Shown one piece after another: positions 8,720 through 17,022 of a stretch of DNA of 32,738 bases. This stretch comes from Spirochaetales bacterium Spiro_05 (lineage in GTDB: Bacteria > Spirochaetota > Spirochaetia > Sphaerochaetales > Sphaerochaetaceae): NCBI GenBank assembly GCA_001603115.1, contig LVBG01000052.1, positions 1 through 32,738 of the forward strand, in the 5' to 3' direction. The stretch's first letter is position 1; every line of letters starts with the position of its first letter. The notes under the pieces were generated by a model. It had not been told where the DNA came from. It saw only the letters and a program-made list of their open reading frames with translations, and made no database searches. The translations under genes and the position numbers were made by a program.

Positions 8720-10244
8720 GAACACGGAAACCCAGGCAAAAATCCCGGTGATTTCCATCATAGGACGGCCCAACGTGGGCAAGTCCACCCTTTTCAATCG
8801 TCTCATCGGCAAGAGAAGAGCCATTACCGACCCAACCCCGGGTGTTACCCGCGACCCCATCCCAGAGCGTTGGCTTTTGGGAAACCATCCTGTCACCTTG
8901 GTTGACTCCGGTGGTGTGAAGGTCGACCGTGAGGGGCTTGACGGCCTGGTTGCTGACAAGAGTCTTGGGCTGCTTGCCAAAAGTGATGCCGTCATTTTCA
9001 TGATGGATTGCACCGAGGTTACCGCCGAGGACCGCGAGCTGCTTGAGTTCCTTCGTCCCTACTCTGAGAAGTTGGTTCTGGTGGTCAATAAGATTGACGA
9101 CCCCAAGCGCGAGGATTTGCTGTGGGAGTACTACGAGTACGGCTATCAGCGGATTCTGGGTATCAGTGCAGCCCATGGTCTGGGTATCGAGGAGCTCGAG
9201 GAAGCGCTTCTGGGTATGCTTGATCTCATCAGCCTCGATGAGGCTCCTGAACAGGAAGACCGGGTCAAGCTTGCCATCTTGGGGAAGCCGAACACCGGCA
9301 AGTCAACCCTTGCCAATCTGTTGGTAGGTGAGGACATCTCCATTGTCAGCGATATTGCAGGCACCACACGTGATGTTGTCATGGGTGCGTTCAGCTACAA
9401 GGGCAGCGACTTCACTGTCCTTGATACCGCTGGTATCCGTCGCAAGAGCAAGGTTGATGAAGATGTCGAATACTACTCGGTAAACCGCGCGATCAAGACC
9501 ATTGATGAAGCAGATGTGGTGCTCTTGATGATTGACAGTGTCGAAGGGTTGGCGGACCAGGATAAGAAAATTGCCAATCTTATCGTCAGACGAGGAAAGG
9601 GCATCATTCTGGTGCTTAATAAGATTGATCTGCTCACCGGCATCGGCAATGAGCTGGAAGCCATCAAGGACAGGGTGCGCTTCCTTTTCCCCATCCTTGC
9701 CTTTGCTCCGATCACTTCGATCAGTGCTCTCAAAGGCCAGGATATCGGAAAGTTGCTCGATACGGTATGGTCAGTCTGGAAACAGCTCAACAAGCGTGTT
9801 GAAACAGCAAAGCTGAATGATGCGATTCGTGAATGGGGTGAAGCCTATCAGCCACCCCGGGGAAGCAGTGGTCACTTCAAGGTCTACTACGGAACCCAGA
9901 TCAGCGCGAACCCGGTCAAATTCCTGTTGTTCGTCAACCGGATCAAGGATTTTCCGCAGATTTACATCCAATATCTGAAGAACAATATCCGAAAGGAATT
10001 AGGGTTCACCCAGATTCCCATCGAGATTGACTTGCGTGAGCGCAAGCGCAATGCTTCCTTGCATGAGCGCGGCCCGAAGCCGTTGGAAAACGCTCCTCCC
10101 AAACGTGAACCGAAGCGCAATGTAGGAGGCAGGGCTTTTGCCAAGCCCAAGGCGAATTCGCCGGGAAACAAAGCCTCGGTGGACAAGACGCGTAAACGGA
10201 TTGAGAAGCAGACCCAGAACCGCTCGGCCAAGAAGCGGGGTTAG
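8688..10244 (+). CDS. der: GTPase Der (EngA)
   Basis: Der is an essential GTPase with two tandem G domains that helps assemble the 50S subunit. P-loops are at residues 26-34 (GRPNVGKST) and 199-207 (GKPNTGKST), each with NKID-type G4 motifs, and a KH-like domain follows. The last 65 or so residues are a basic Lys/Arg/Pro/Asn tail, longer than in many Der proteins (518 residues in total). The ATG follows AAGGGAG and lies 32 bases inside the end of ptsI, suggesting coupled translation. The tail may add rRNA affinity, which is inference. Confidence 0.96.
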   Translation: MTDSIISPPSENTETQAKIPVISIIGRPNVGKSTLFNRLIGKRRAITDPTPGVTRDPIPERWLLGNHPVTLVDSGGVKVDREGLDGLVADKSLGLLAKSDAVIFMMDCTEVTAEDRELLEFLRPYSEKLVLVVNKIDDPKREDLLWEYYEYGYQRILGISAAHGLGIEELEEALLGMLDLISLDEAPEQEDRVKLAILGKPNTGKSTLANLLVGEDISIVSDIAGTTRDVVMGAFSYKGSDFTVLDTAGIRRKSKVDEDVEYYSVNRAIKTIDEADVVLLMIDSVEGLADQDKKIANLIVRRGKGIILVLNKIDLLTGIGNELEAIKDRVRFLFPILAFAPITSISALKGQDIGKLLDTVWSVWKQLNKRVETAKLNDAIREWGEAYQPPRGSSGHFKVYYGTQISANPVKFLLFVNRIKDFPQIYIQYLKNNIRKELGFTQIPIEIDLRERKRNASLHERGPKPLENAPPKREPKRNVGGRAFAKPKANSPGNKASVDKTRKRIEKQTQNRSAKKRG

Positions 10245-10246
10245 GG

Positions 10247-10954
10247 ATGGCTTTTCTTGTAGAACAGGGAATAAAGGTGCTGTGTCTGGATATTGACGGC
10301 ACCCTCTATCCCAAACGTATGCTCAACGCAAGGATGATCAGATCCTCATTTCCTTCGCTGCGTCTTGCCATGGCGTTCAACTGGGCCCGTGCAGAGTATC
10401 GGAGGGTGCAGGAGGGGAAGCCGACTGAACCAGAGAATCGGGAAGGACTGCTCAAGCGTCAGGCTGTCCTGGTTGCCGGTCGTATGGGGCGTTCAATTAC
10501 TGAACAAGAAATCCTACGCACCCAAAAAGCGGTGGACAAGCAGTTCTATCAGGCTTGGGCACGCTCATTTAGATCCATCAAGGCCTATGCAGGAATGCGT
10601 GAAGCCTTGGTGGAAGCAAAGCGTTTAGGGCTGAGCATTGCAGTCTTCAGTGACTTTCCTCTTGCTGAAAAGTTGCAGACGCTCGGTATTGCAGACCTGG
10701 TTGATTTGGCCATAAGCTCGGAAGAGAGTGGCTATCTCAAACCAAGTGCAAAGGCATTTGCCTTTCTGCTTGAGCGTCTGAACGTACGAGCGGATGAGAT
10801 TTTGTATATGGGTGACAGCTATTCCAAGGATTGCCAAGGATCCAAAAAGGCAGGAATGCACTCCTGCTTGATTACCTCCTCCCGCAAGCGTATCTATGAT
10901 GATGCTGATCTTGTAGTCAGCTCTTGGAAGGAGTTTGCTTCTCTGGTACTCTGA
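10247..10954 (+). CDS. HAD-superfamily hydrolase
   Basis: This 235-residue protein is a haloacid-dehalogenase-type phosphatase of unknown substrate. Motif I is DIDGTLY with nucleophile D15 and acid D17. Motif II is FSDF, the motif III lysine is in GYLKPSAKAF, and motif IV is YMGDSYSKD. A helical cap insert lies between motifs I and II (about residues 28-110), as in C1-cap members such as phosphoglycolate phosphatase-like enzymes. It starts two bases after the der stop and is probably cotranscribed. Nothing in the context identifies the substrate. Confidence 0.88.
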   Translation: MAFLVEQGIKVLCLDIDGTLYPKRMLNARMIRSSFPSLRLAMAFNWARAEYRRVQEGKPTEPENREGLLKRQAVLVAGRMGRSITEQEILRTQKAVDKQFYQAWARSFRSIKAYAGMREALVEAKRLGLSIAVFSDFPLAEKLQTLGIADLVDLAISSEESGYLKPSAKAFAFLLERLNVRADEILYMGDSYSKDCQGSKKAGMHSCLITSSRKRIYDDADLVVSSWKEFASLVL

Positions 10955-10971
10955 TTCTTAGGAGGTGCGGT

Positions 10972-12912
10972 ATGGGTCTTGAACTTCTGCTCCCGGTAGT
11001 CCTGTTTCTGATTACCTTGGTGATCATTTATCTGCTTCGTGCGGAGGACAAGAAAAATCATCGCCTCGACTTCGTCAAGCAACGAGTGCAGGCAATCATC
11101 AAGGATGTAGAGAATACCCGAGCGCAGTTCAAGGATACAGCACAACAGGTAGAGGAGAAAATCAATCATAAGATTGATGCTTCAAACCAGATGCTGCTGA
11201 GAATAGACAACCAGCTCTCCGAGCTTGAGGTGCGCAGTGAGGATTTGGCCAAGCTGCAAGGTGTGCTCAATACGTACCGCGATTCGCTCACCAAGTTGGG
11301 TGCCACCACCGCCCAGGTGGAGGCACGAGTTGAGCAGGTAAAGCAGGAAGCAAATCGCATCGAGCAAATCCAGGGTGTCATCGATGGCTTCGATACTCGG
11401 TTGGAGAATTTCAAGCAGAGTCTCCAGTCCATGATCGATGAGGCAGGAGATGCCATCCAGAAGCAGCAACTGCGGGTGAAGCAGTTGCTTGACAGCTCCT
11501 ACGCCAAGCTCCAGGAGTATGAGAGTGAAGTCCAAGAGGTTGAGCGGGCCAATCAGGGACGCGTTGCTACCCATGCAGAGACCTTGAAAAGCAATGAAGC
11601 TGCTTCGCTTTCCGTTCTTTCAAGCCAATTGGCAAAGATTCGCATGCTCGGAGACGAGAGTGAACAGATCATCGCCCTCAACCAACGCACGTTGGAGGAA
11701 CAGCGAGAGCTCTCCTTCCAAGACATCAACGAGCAGAAGAAACAGTATGAGCTGCTGAAGCAGGAAATCGAAAAGACATTCATCGAGCAACAACAGCAGT
11801 TGGGCTCACTCTCCAAGTCGGTACAAGATCAGGCGATAGAAGCCTTCAGGCTCTACTCAGACCATTGTTCGACCGAGATGGAAGCAGTGTTCGGTCATAC
11901 CATTTCCAAGACAGACCAAGCCTTCCAGACTATGGTGAGAACGGTCACCTCCTTCATGCATGAGCTTGGGCAGCGGATGCAGCATGCCCAACAGGTGAGT
12001 AATGATCTTTTAGGTCGTGAACACGCAAATCTTCAGGCATATGCCGATGAGATCCAGTCTCTGACACAACAACACGCGAATGCAGTGGAGATGCTTCGCA
12101 AGGGTGAGCGAAAGCAAGAGGAGTTGCAGCAAGTCATAGCCCATCTGAAGGAAGAAGCCTCACACTTGCATACCGAGCTCTCCCGACTGACGACTGAGAA
12201 AGAAGCGCTGGAAGATCATAACGAGCAAGAGAACAACTCTGCTCTTTTGTTTGCAGCAAGTCTTGCGGCACTCTCCGCACAATTGCAAGAGAAGCAAGCA
12301 GAGCTGAATACCGTCGAGCATGAGCTCCAGAAGAAAGAATCTGAAGTAGACAAAGAACCAGAGACCGAAGAGGAACCTGAGGCTGAAGAGGCACCTGAAT
12401 CTGAAGAGGAGCCTGAATCTGATGAGGAGCCTGAAACTGAAGAGCAGCCTGAATCTGATGAGGAACCTGAATCTGAAGAGCAGCCTGAATCTGAAGAGCA
12501 GCCTGAATCTGAAGAGCAGCCTGAATCTGAAGAGCAGCCTGAATCTGAAGAGGAGCCTGAATCTGAAGAGCAGCCTGAATCTGAAGAGCAGCCTGAATCT
12601 GAAGAGGAACCTGAGGCTGAAGAGGAACCTGAATCTGATGAGGAACCCGAATCTGAAGAGCAGCCTGAATCTGAAGAGCAGCCTGAATCTGAAGAGCAGC
12701 CTGAATCTGAAGAGCAGCCTGAATCTGATGAGGAGCCTGAATCTGATGAGGAGCCTGAATCTGATGAGGAACCTGAATCTGATGAGGAACCTGAGGCTGA
12801 TGAGGAACCTGAATCTGAAGAAAAGCTCCCCAAAGAACCCTGGGTTGAGTATATTCCTGAGGGTGAGGAAGAAGAAATTTCCTTGGATGAGGATGACGAG
12901 AAAACTACTTGA
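10972..12912 (+). CDS. Membrane-anchored coiled-coil protein with acidic PE repeats
   Basis: The 646-residue protein starts with a transmembrane segment (about 4-21). A long coiled-coil region follows (about 25-450), rich in Gln, Glu, Leu and Lys in heptad spacing. Then come 26 tandem hexapeptides of the type PESEEQ (463-618) and a short acidic tail with PWVEYIPEGEEEE. From memory it resembles the family annotated in spirochaetes as SpiroCoCo coiled-coil proteins; I could not test this. The ATG at 10972 is chosen for its GGAGGTG at 10961-10967; an earlier in-frame ATG at 10924 lies inside the previous gene. A structural role under the membrane or in the periplasmic space is possible, but orientation is uncertain. 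Confidence 0.85.
   Translation: MGLELLLPVVLFLITLVIIYLLRAEDKKNHRLDFVKQRVQAIIKDVENTRAQFKDTAQQVEEKINHKIDASNQMLLRIDNQLSELEVRSEDLAKLQGVLNTYRDSLTKLGATTAQVEARVEQVKQEANRIEQIQGVIDGFDTRLENFKQSLQSMIDEAGDAIQKQQLRVKQLLDSSYAKLQEYESEVQEVERANQGRVATHAETLKSNEAASLSVLSSQLAKIRMLGDESEQIIALNQRTLEEQRELSFQDINEQKKQYELLKQEIEKTFIEQQQQLGSLSKSVQDQAIEAFRLYSDHCSTEMEAVFGHTISKTDQAFQTMVRTVTSFMHELGQRMQHAQQVSNDLLGREHANLQAYADEIQSLTQQHANAVEMLRKGERKQEELQQVIAHLKEEASHLHTELSRLTTEKEALEDHNEQENNSALLFAASLAALSAQLQEKQAELNTVEHELQKKESEVDKEPETEEEPEAEEAPESEEEPESDEEPETEEQPESDEEPESEEQPESEEQPESEEQPESEEQPESEEEPESEEQPESEEQPESEEEPEAEEEPESDEEPESEEQPESEEQPESEEQPESEEQPESDEEPESDEEPESDEEPESDEEPEADEEPESEEKLPKEPWVEYIPEGEEEEISLDEDDEKTT
12358..12825 (+). repeat. 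Tandem array of 26 18-bp units coding acidic hexapeptides
   Basis: Twenty-six consecutive 18-base units, consensus CCTGAATCTGAAGAGCAG, encode PE(S/T/A)(E/D)E(E/Q/A/K). Identical units come in runs: four PESEEQ (units 7-10), four PESEEQ (17-20) and four PESDEE (21-24), which suggests recent local expansion. The unit is a multiple of three, so copy changes keep the frame. All three forward frames and one reverse frame stay open through much of the array as a result. Confidence 0.95.
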
Positions 12913-12938
12913 CGCTTGCTCGTTGCTGTGAGTATGTT
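12909..12938 (+). promoter_or_regulatory. Promoter for the grpE-dnaK-dnaJ block
   Basis: TTGACG (12909-12914) overlaps the stop codon of the preceding gene. An 18-base spacer leads to TATGTT (12933-12938). This predicts a start near 12945 and a leader of about 140 bases before grpE. No CIRCE sequence (TTAGCACTC-N9-GAGTGCTAA) is present. Confidence 0.5.
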
Positions 12939-12993
12939 ATCGGCATGCCCAGGGGTGGGCTACTCTTTACGCTACACACGATTATGAACAATG

Positions 12994-13031
12994 GCCTTGC
13001 AGGGTGCAACATTCCCTGTGCAAGGCTTGCA
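12994..13031 (+). promoter_or_regulatory. Paired dyads in the grpE leader (TTGCA/TGCAA array)
   Basis: The leader holds TTGCAgggTGCAA (12997-13009), nine bases, then TGCAAggcTTGCA (13019-13031). The four pentamers are exact. In addition GCCTTGCA (12994-13001) can pair with TGCAAGGC (13019-13026), with a further GGG/CCC pairing inside, giving one long hairpin that excludes the two small ones. It could be a double operator in DNA or a switchable RNA structure. Confidence 0.6.
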
Positions 13032-13083
13032 AATAGACATGTGCCAATCTTTGGGGTTGGGGCATGGGAAACTGAGGGATGGA

Positions 13084-13707
13084 ATGGATAAGAAAGACAA
13101 GAAAAGCAAGGCTGAAGCACAGCGAGAAGAAGTCATTGCTGACGAGAACGTCCAGGCAAAGCAGGAAGAGACCGGAGCAGAGCAGAAACAGGATGAGCCG
13201 GTCATGAGTGAGCTTGAGAAGAAGGAGTTGGAAGTCGTGCAATTGAAGGAAAAGCTTGCTGATGCGCAGGGAGAGATTGCTTCCCTGAAAGAGCAGATGC
13301 TTCGCGATCGTGCAGATCTTGAGAACTATAGGAAACGATTGGTTCGGGACAAGGAAGATGCAGTAAGGTTTGCAAACGAGAACCTGATCAAGGATCTTCT
13401 TCAACCACTTGATGATTTCAATCGTGCTTTGGAAGCAGCAGAGTCTACCAAAGAGTATGCCAAAGTGCATGATGGGGTGGTCATGGTCAATTCCCAACTG
13501 CTCTCCACCTTGGAGAAGAACTGGGGCCTGGAGCGTATTGATGCGGTAGGAAAGGAGTTCGATCCTTCCGAGCATGAGGCTTACCAGGTGGTGATCGATG
13601 ACTCTTTGGAGACTGAGACAGTCATGGAAGAGTACATCGTCGGCTACAAGTTGCACGGAAGGGTTCTCAGGCCCTCAAAGGTAAAAGTTGGCAAGCCAAA
13701 CGTTTGA
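13084..13707 (+). CDS. grpE: Nucleotide exchange factor GrpE
   Basis: GrpE releases ADP from DnaK and so sets the pace of the chaperone cycle. The 207-residue protein has a charged, disordered N-terminus, a long helix (about 40-90) and the conserved core: LRDRADLENYRKRL-type segment near 80, LLQPLDDFNRALEAA near 105, and the C-terminal beta domain with EFDPSEHEAYQVV and GYKLHGRVLRPSKVKV. The ATG at 13084 is preceded by GAGGGATGG; an upstream in-frame ATG at 12991 lies in the hairpin region and would add residues unlike GrpE. First gene of the chaperone block. Confidence 0.95.
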   Translation: MDKKDKKSKAEAQREEVIADENVQAKQEETGAEQKQDEPVMSELEKKELEVVQLKEKLADAQGEIASLKEQMLRDRADLENYRKRLVRDKEDAVRFANENLIKDLLQPLDDFNRALEAAESTKEYAKVHDGVVMVNSQLLSTLEKNWGLERIDAVGKEFDPSEHEAYQVVIDDSLETETVMEEYIVGYKLHGRVLRPSKVKVGKPNV

Positions 13708-13753
13708 CGTTTGGTATAGGTATGAGTACCTTAGGCACGTGGGGAATACCCAC
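13696..13753 (+). promoter_or_regulatory. Three consecutive small hairpins between grpE and dnaK
   Basis: CCAAACGT-TTG-ACGTTTGG (13696-13714) spans the grpE stop. AGGTA-TGAG-TACCT (13718-13731) and GTGGG-GAATA-CCCAC (13739-13753) follow. None has a T-run after it, so they look like RNA stability or processing elements and not terminators. The dnaK Shine-Dalgarno lies beyond them. Confidence 0.55.
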
Positions 13754-13799
13754 ACCATCGTGATTGATAATGAGCTAATTTGGAGAGGAGAAATATATC

Positions 13800-15725
13800 A
13801 TGGGAAGAATTATTGGAATTGACTTGGGAACCACCAATAGCTGCGTCGCAGTTATGGAAGGAAATGATCCTGTTGTCATCGCAAACAGCGAAGGACAGCG
13901 GACCACTCCCAGTATTGTTGGATACACCTCAAAGGGCGACCGCCTTGTTGGCCAGCCGGCAAAGAACCAGATGGTGACCAATGCTGAGAATACCGTGTAT
14001 TCCATCAAGCGCTTCATGGGTAGAAAGTACCACGAAGTACCCTCTGAGCTGGGCAAGATTCCTTATAAGGTTGTAGCCGGAAACGGCGATGAAATAAAAG
14101 TTGAGATTCGTGGAGAGTCCTTCTCCCCACAGGAGATTTCTGCTGCAATTTTGCAGAAAATGAAGAAGACTGCTGAAGATTACCTTGGTGAAAGCGTAAC
14201 CGAAGCTGTCATCACTGTACCCGCGTACTTCAACGACGCACAGAGACAGGCTACCAAGGATGCAGGCAAGATTGCAGGCCTCGATGTCAAGCGCATTGTG
14301 AACGAGCCTACTGCAGCAGCTTTGGCCTATGGTCTGGGCAAGGATACGAATAGGGAAGAAAAGATTGCTGTCTACGACCTTGGTGGTGGTACGTTTGATA
14401 TCTCCATCCTTGAGCTGGGTGACGGCGTGTTCGAAGTGAAGTCCACCAACGGTGATACCCACCTTGGCGGAGACGACTTCGACCAGAGAATCATCGAGTG
14501 GATGATCACTGAATTCAAGAAGTCCAATGCTATTGACCTGTCCAGTGACAAGATGGCATTGCAGAGACTGCGCGAGGCGGCTGAGAAGGCAAAGATCGAG
14601 CTCTCCAACTCGACCAGCACCGATATCAACCTGCCGTTCATCACCGCTGATGCAAGCGGTCCGAAGCACCTGCAGATGACACTCTCCCGTGCTAAGTTCG
14701 AACAGCTGGTTGCTGACCTGATCGAGCGATCCAAGCTCCCGGTCAAAAACGCTCTTCGTGATGCCGGTCTGACTGCTGCTGACATCGATGAGGTGATCCT
14801 TGTTGGTGGTTCCACCAGAATCCCTGCAGTCCAAGCGATGGTTCGCGAGCTCTTCAGCAAGGAACCCCACAAGGGTGTGAACCCAGATGAAGTGGTTGCC
14901 ATGGGTGCTGCAATTCAGGGTGGTATCCTCGGTGGTAAGGTCAAGGATGTCTTGCTTCTGGACGTAACTCCGCTTTCACTGGGTATTGAGACCCTTGGTG
15001 GTGTTTGCACTCGTTTGATCGAACGCAATACCACGATCCCAACCCGAAAGAGCCAGATCTTCTCCACGGCTGCCGATGGGCAGACTGCGGTGAGCATCCA
15101 TGTTCTGCAGGGTGAGCGTGAGATGGCATCCCAGAACAGGACGCTTGGCAAGTTCGACCTGATCGGTATTCCTGCCGCTCCCCGTGGTGTCCCGCAGATT
15201 GAAGTCACCTTCGACATCGATGCCAATGGTATCGTACATGTCTCTGCAAAGGACCTCGGAACCGGGAAGGAACAGAAGATTCGCATCGAGTCTTCCGGTG
15301 GCCTCTCCGATGCAGACATCGAGAAGATGGTGCGTGAGGCTGAGGTTCATGCTGAGGAAGATAAGCGCGAACGCGCCCGTATCGACGCCCGCAACGAAGC
15401 GGACAGCCTGATCTACTCCACCGAAAAGTCCCTCAAGGAGTTTGGGGACAAGATCGGAAGCGATGACAAGGCTAAGATCGAGCAGGCAATTGCTGAACTT
15501 AAGAGTGTGATGGAGAACCAGAGCGCTTCTGCAGAGGAGATCAAGGCCAAGAGCGAGACTCTGCAACAGGCTTCCTACAAGCTTGCTGAAGAGGTCTACA
15601 AGCAGAGCGCAGCCCAGGGTGGCGATGCATCGGCATCTCAGGGTGAGGAATCTGCTGCTTCTGAGGAGGCTCCGAAGAAGAGTCCCAAGGATGCAGAGGA
15701 TGCAGACTTCGAAGTCGTAGACTAA
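13800..15725 (+). CDS. dnaK: Chaperone DnaK (Hsp70)
   Basis: DnaK binds exposed hydrophobic segments of client proteins in an ATP-driven cycle with DnaJ and GrpE. The 641-residue protein has the nucleotide-binding domain with [17 protein letters not shown] at the N-terminus, [17 protein letters not shown], the DLGGGTFD phosphate loop and [13 protein letters not shown]. The linker [19 protein letters not shown] leads to the substrate-binding domain ([18 protein letters not shown]). The disordered C-terminal tail ends in DADFEVVD, a conserved EEVD-like ending. The ATG follows GGAGAGGAG. Between grpE and dnaJ. Confidence 0.99.
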   Translation: MGRIIGIDLGTTNSCVAVMEGNDPVVIANSEGQRTTPSIVGYTSKGDRLVGQPAKNQMVTNAENTVYSIKRFMGRKYHEVPSELGKIPYKVVAGNGDEIKVEIRGESFSPQEISAAILQKMKKTAEDYLGESVTEAVITVPAYFNDAQRQATKDAGKIAGLDVKRIVNEPTAAALAYGLGKDTNREEKIAVYDLGGGTFDISILELGDGVFEVKSTNGDTHLGGDDFDQRIIEWMITEFKKSNAIDLSSDKMALQRLREAAEKAKIELSNSTSTDINLPFITADASGPKHLQMTLSRAKFEQLVADLIERSKLPVKNALRDAGLTAADIDEVILVGGSTRIPAVQAMVRELFSKEPHKGVNPDEVVAMGAAIQGGILGGKVKDVLLLDVTPLSLGIETLGGVCTRLIERNTTIPTRKSQIFSTAADGQTAVSIHVLQGEREMASQNRTLGKFDLIGIPAAPRGVPQIEVTFDIDANGIVHVSAKDLGTGKEQKIRIESSGGLSDADIEKMVREAEVHAEEDKRERARIDARNEADSLIYSTEKSLKEFGDKIGSDDKAKIEQAIAELKSVMENQSASAEEIKAKSETLQQASYKLAEEVYKQSAAQGGDASASQGEESAASEEAPKKSPKDAEDADFEVVD

Positions 15726-15760
15726 GGAGTCGGTAACAGGGTAGTATACCGTTACGGCTT

Positions 15761-15797
15761 AACATCATGTCGGCTTCGGCCGACATGATGTTTCTCA
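15761..15797 (+). terminator. Very stable UUCG hairpin between dnaK and dnaJ (attenuator or stabiliser)
   Basis: Two perfect 14-base arms (15761-15774 and 15779-15792) enclose the tetraloop TTCG, closed by a C-G pair, the extra-stable C(UUCG)G form. Only TTTCTC follows, a poor T-run, so termination would be partial. This fits a higher level of dnaK than dnaJ, or protection of the dnaK 3' end. Confidence 0.75.
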
Positions 15798-15825
15798 GCC
15801 CAAATTGTTCTAAGGAAGTCGCATC

Positions 15826-16962
15826 GTGGCGAAACGTGATTACTATGAAGTGCTTGGAGTCTCGAAGACTGCAGCACTGGACGAAATTAAGAAAGCATAT
15901 CGCAAGCTGGCGATTGCCAACCACCCGGACAAGAATCCCGGGGATAAGGCGGCTGAAGAACGCTTCAAGGAAGCTACGGAAGCCTACGATGTCCTCGGAG
16001 ATGAGAAGAAGCGCAAGATGTACGACCAGTACGGCTTTGCGGGTATCGATGGCGCCAATGGTGCCGGACACGACTACTCCAATGTCTATCGTGATTTCAG
16101 TGACATCTTTGGTGGTGGTTTTGGTGGTGGTGGGTTTGAGGATATATTCAGTTCCTTCTTTGGAGGAGGCGGAAGGTCACAAGGCCGTGGGGGCCAGCGT
16201 GGACCTGAGGCAGGATCTTCCCTGCGCTATGATGTTGATATTGATTTCAAGGATGCAGTCTTCGGGACGAAAGTCGAAGTCGCCTATTCACACCAGGTAG
16301 GGTGTGAGGAGTGTCATGGATCAGGATCGGCCGGCGGGAGCGGGACAAAAGTATGTCCTACGTGCAACGGAAGCGGACAGGTTAGGAGAAACAGTGGATT
16401 CTTTGCCATTGCCAGTACCTGTCCTACCTGTAACGGCAGCGGTCATGTCATCGAGAATCCCTGTAGTTCCTGTCATGGTACAGGTCTCAAACGCAAACAG
16501 CAGAAGGTCAAGGTTACCATTCCGGCAGGAGTGGATACCGGTAGCCGCGTAGTGCTCAGGGGAATGGGAGATGCAGGTGCAAACGGTGGACCCTCCGGTG
16601 ACTTGTATGTCTACATCAATGTCAAACCCCACAAATATTTCATTCGGCAGGATTACGACCTGTTCTGCCAGATTCCGATCTCGATCACCCAGGCCTCGCT
16701 TGGCACTGAGATTCAGGTCCCGACCATCGACGGGCAATCCATCAAGGTCAACATTCCTTCTGGAATCCAGAGTGGCAAGATGCTCAGGATTCGGGAGCGG
16801 GGAGTCACGAGGCTCAATTCCACTGACCGGGGTGATATGTACATAAAGGTCATGGTACAAGTTCCCAAACGGTTGGGAATGAAAGCCAAGAAGCTCATGC
16901 AGGAACTATCGGATGCGCTGGGAGAAGATACCAGCCCGAATCCAGTTCCCTTTGAAGAATAA
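15826..16962 (+). CDS. dnaJ: Chaperone DnaJ (Hsp40)
   Basis: DnaJ delivers clients to DnaK and triggers its ATPase. The 378 residues have the full type I layout: J domain 1-70 with the HPD motif at 33-35, a Gly/Phe-rich linker (about 75-130), four zinc-binding repeats of the CxxCxGxG type (CEECHGSG, CPTCNGSG, CPTCNGSG, CSSCHGTG), and the C-terminal client-binding beta domains. The start is GTG 15826, preceded by TAAGGAAG at 15811-15818; the residues after it (AKRDYYEVLGVSK) are the normal DnaJ start. It follows dnaK after the UUCG hairpin. Confidence 0.98.
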   Translation: MAKRDYYEVLGVSKTAALDEIKKAYRKLAIANHPDKNPGDKAAEERFKEATEAYDVLGDEKKRKMYDQYGFAGIDGANGAGHDYSNVYRDFSDIFGGGFGGGGFEDIFSSFFGGGGRSQGRGGQRGPEAGSSLRYDVDIDFKDAVFGTKVEVAYSHQVGCEECHGSGSAGGSGTKVCPTCNGSGQVRRNSGFFAIASTCPTCNGSGHVIENPCSSCHGTGLKRKQQKVKVTIPAGVDTGSRVVLRGMGDAGANGGPSGDLYVYINVKPHKYFIRQDYDLFCQIPISITQASLGTEIQVPTIDGQSIKVNIPSGIQSGKMLRIRERGVTRLNSTDRGDMYIKVMVQVPKRLGMKAKKLMQELSDALGEDTSPNPVPFEE

Positions 16963-16973
16963 CGATTACTTGA

Positions 16974-16997
16974 CAGGGCTACCGGATGGTAGCCCTG
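16974..16997 (+). promoter_or_regulatory. 10-bp hairpin between dnaJ and rlmB
   Basis: CAGGGCTACC (16974-16983) and GGTAGCCCTG (16988-16997) pair perfectly around GGAT. No T-run follows. It lies 11 bases after the dnaJ stop, so it probably protects or punctuates the message without ending it. Confidence 0.6.
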
Positions 16998-17022
16998 CTG
17001 TCCAACACACGAGGAGCACTAC

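Noticed and set aside
6980-9013. 677-codon open frame on the minus strand opposite ptsI and der
   Set aside because: It lies opposite two clearly recognised genes. Its composition is typical of an antisense shadow and shows no motif or start signal.
12358-12825. CRISPR-like array
   Set aside because: The repeats are contiguous 18-bp coding units with no unique spacers, in frame inside a gene.
12216-12931. Long open frames on both strands across the acidic repeat (one Ser/Gly/Cys-rich on the minus strand, one Leu/Asn/Lys/Ser-rich in another forward frame)
   Set aside because: They are by-products of an 18-bp repeat: if one unit lacks stops in a frame, the whole array is open in it. They have no Shine-Dalgarno or family resemblance, while the chosen frame has both a good start and a coherent protein.
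12913-13083. CIRCE (HrcA) operator upstream of grpE
   Set aside because: No TTAGCACTC or GAGTGCTAA half-site is present. The dyads there have a different sequence and spacing.
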